A stretch of DNA of 5,967 bases from Cyanobacteria bacterium NC_groundwater_1444_Ag_S-0.65um_54_12 (lineage in GTDB: Bacteria > Cyanobacteriota > Sericytochromatia > S15B-MN24 > VGJW01), in the NCBI GenBank assembly GCA_016267585.1, contig JACQUT010000049.1:1-5967 (forward strand), in the 5' to 3' direction. Below are positions 5,579 through 5,967 of this stretch, one piece after another. The notes beneath the pieces are model-generated. The model was not told the origin of the DNA. It worked only from the letters and a program-made list of their open reading frames with translations, and searched no databases. Both the position numbers and the translations under genes were made by a program. Every line of letters starts with the position of its first letter. Positions within the stretch are counted from its first letter, which is position 1.

Positions 5579-5967
5579 TTGAGCGATACTGCCGCCGAAG
5601 ATCTTTACGATATCTTGGGCCTCGACGAACAGGCAACCGCCGAAGATATTCGCAAGTCGTACAAGCGCCTGGCTAGTGAGCTTCATCCCGATCGTTTCGT
5701 TGCTGATCCGCCAGAGCGACATAAGGCAGAGGCGCGTTTTGCCAAGGTCTCTCATGCCTATACGGTGCTCAAGGACGAGCTACAACGTTCGGAATACGAT
5801 TTCGAGCGGCAATTATTAAAAGAACGCGCTCTGGCGGAAAACATCGCAACAACCGAACTGCCCGCTGCAGCGACCGGCTACAAACACGAAGTGGCCGATC
5901 GCAAGTATCGCCTGAGCCTGCGCTATCGCATGGAAGGCGATGTACCCAAGGCGATCGCGGCCATGAA
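5579..5967 (+). CDS. J-domain (DnaJ-like) protein, N-terminal part, partial at window end
   Basis: A co-chaperone of the Hsp40/DnaJ superfamily, expected to stimulate the ATPase of a DnaK/Hsp70 partner. The first 129 codons are present. The J domain spans about residues 8-75: DLYDILGLDEQATAEDIRKS (helix I and start of helix II), the essential HPD at 36-38, and FAKVSHAYTVLKDELQRSEY (helix III to IV). No Gly/Phe linker or zinc-finger region follows, so it is not a canonical DnaJ. Instead a charged helix (about 77-90) leads into KYRLSLRYRMEGDVPKAIAA (about 106-125), which looks like the start of a TPR-type helix pair. This fits the type III J-proteins with helical repeats common in cyanobacteria. 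Start: TTG at 5579 with GAGG 8 bases upstream, five bases after the preceding stop. The client and the C-terminal domains lie outside what can be seen. Confidence 0.9.
   Translation, partial: MSDTAAEDLYDILGLDEQATAEDIRKSYKRLASELHPDRFVADPPERHKAEARFAKVSHAYTVLKDELQRSEYDFERQLLKERALAENIATTELPAAATGYKHEVADRKYRLSLRYRMEGDVPKAIAAM
5951..5958. repeat. HIP1 palindrome GCGATCGC (in J-domain gene)
   Basis: Third perfect copy of the octamer, read as Ala-Ile-Ala in the J-protein frame. Confidence 0.7.

Noticed and set aside
5160..5755. Minus-strand open frames opposite the TPR-like and J-protein genes
   Set aside because: No plausible ribosome sites or motifs; they overlap clear + strand genes.

Overview
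The window looks like ordinary chromosomal DNA of mixed base composition from a bacterium with cyanobacterial affinities, possibly a deep-branching one. Three things point that way. Separate genes for pantothenate synthetase (PanC) and cytidylate kinase (Cmk) sit directly next to each other; in cyanobacteria these two enzymes are normally one fused protein. The Cmk C-terminal half reads like the cyanobacterial enzyme. The octamer GCGATCGC (the HIP1 palindrome, often abundant in cyanobacteria) occurs three times in about 6 kb. MutL, by contrast, has a widespread bacterial-type N-terminus rather than the form I associate with typical cyanobacteria, so placement below 'cyanobacterial affinity' is tentative.

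Layout: positions 1-102 hold the probable 3' end of an unidentified + strand gene that converges on the main operon. A short region with a 7-bp perfect hairpin (126-142) separates it from cmk. Positions 143-4717 are a compact minus-strand operon, transcribed mutL -> chemoreceptor -> panC -> cmk. Its joints are a GTGA stop/start overlap, a 1-base gap, and a 9-base gap in which panC and cmk stay in one reading frame separated by two stop codons. A divergent control region of about 145 bases (4718-4862) carries a candidate mutL promoter, a very strong Shine-Dalgarno sequence and a small palindrome. Rightward from there, an unrecognised 236-residue TPR-like helical protein (4863-5573) is followed after 5 bases by a J-domain (DnaJ-like) protein that runs off the window at 5967.

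Together the minus operon joins DNA mismatch repair (MutL), transmembrane signalling (a methyl-accepting protein with a bare membrane hairpin) and two biosynthetic enzymes (pantothenate for CoA, CMP/dCMP phosphorylation). No obvious pathway unites them, but tight spacing implies co-transcription and probably coupled translation. The rightward pair looks like a co-chaperone with a helical-repeat partner. I see no tRNA, rRNA, CRISPR array, transposon or prophage signature. No gene-free stretch exceeds 300 bases. The most noteworthy item is the unfused yet in-frame panC/cmk junction; the TPR-like gene plus J-protein pair is the least characterised unit.
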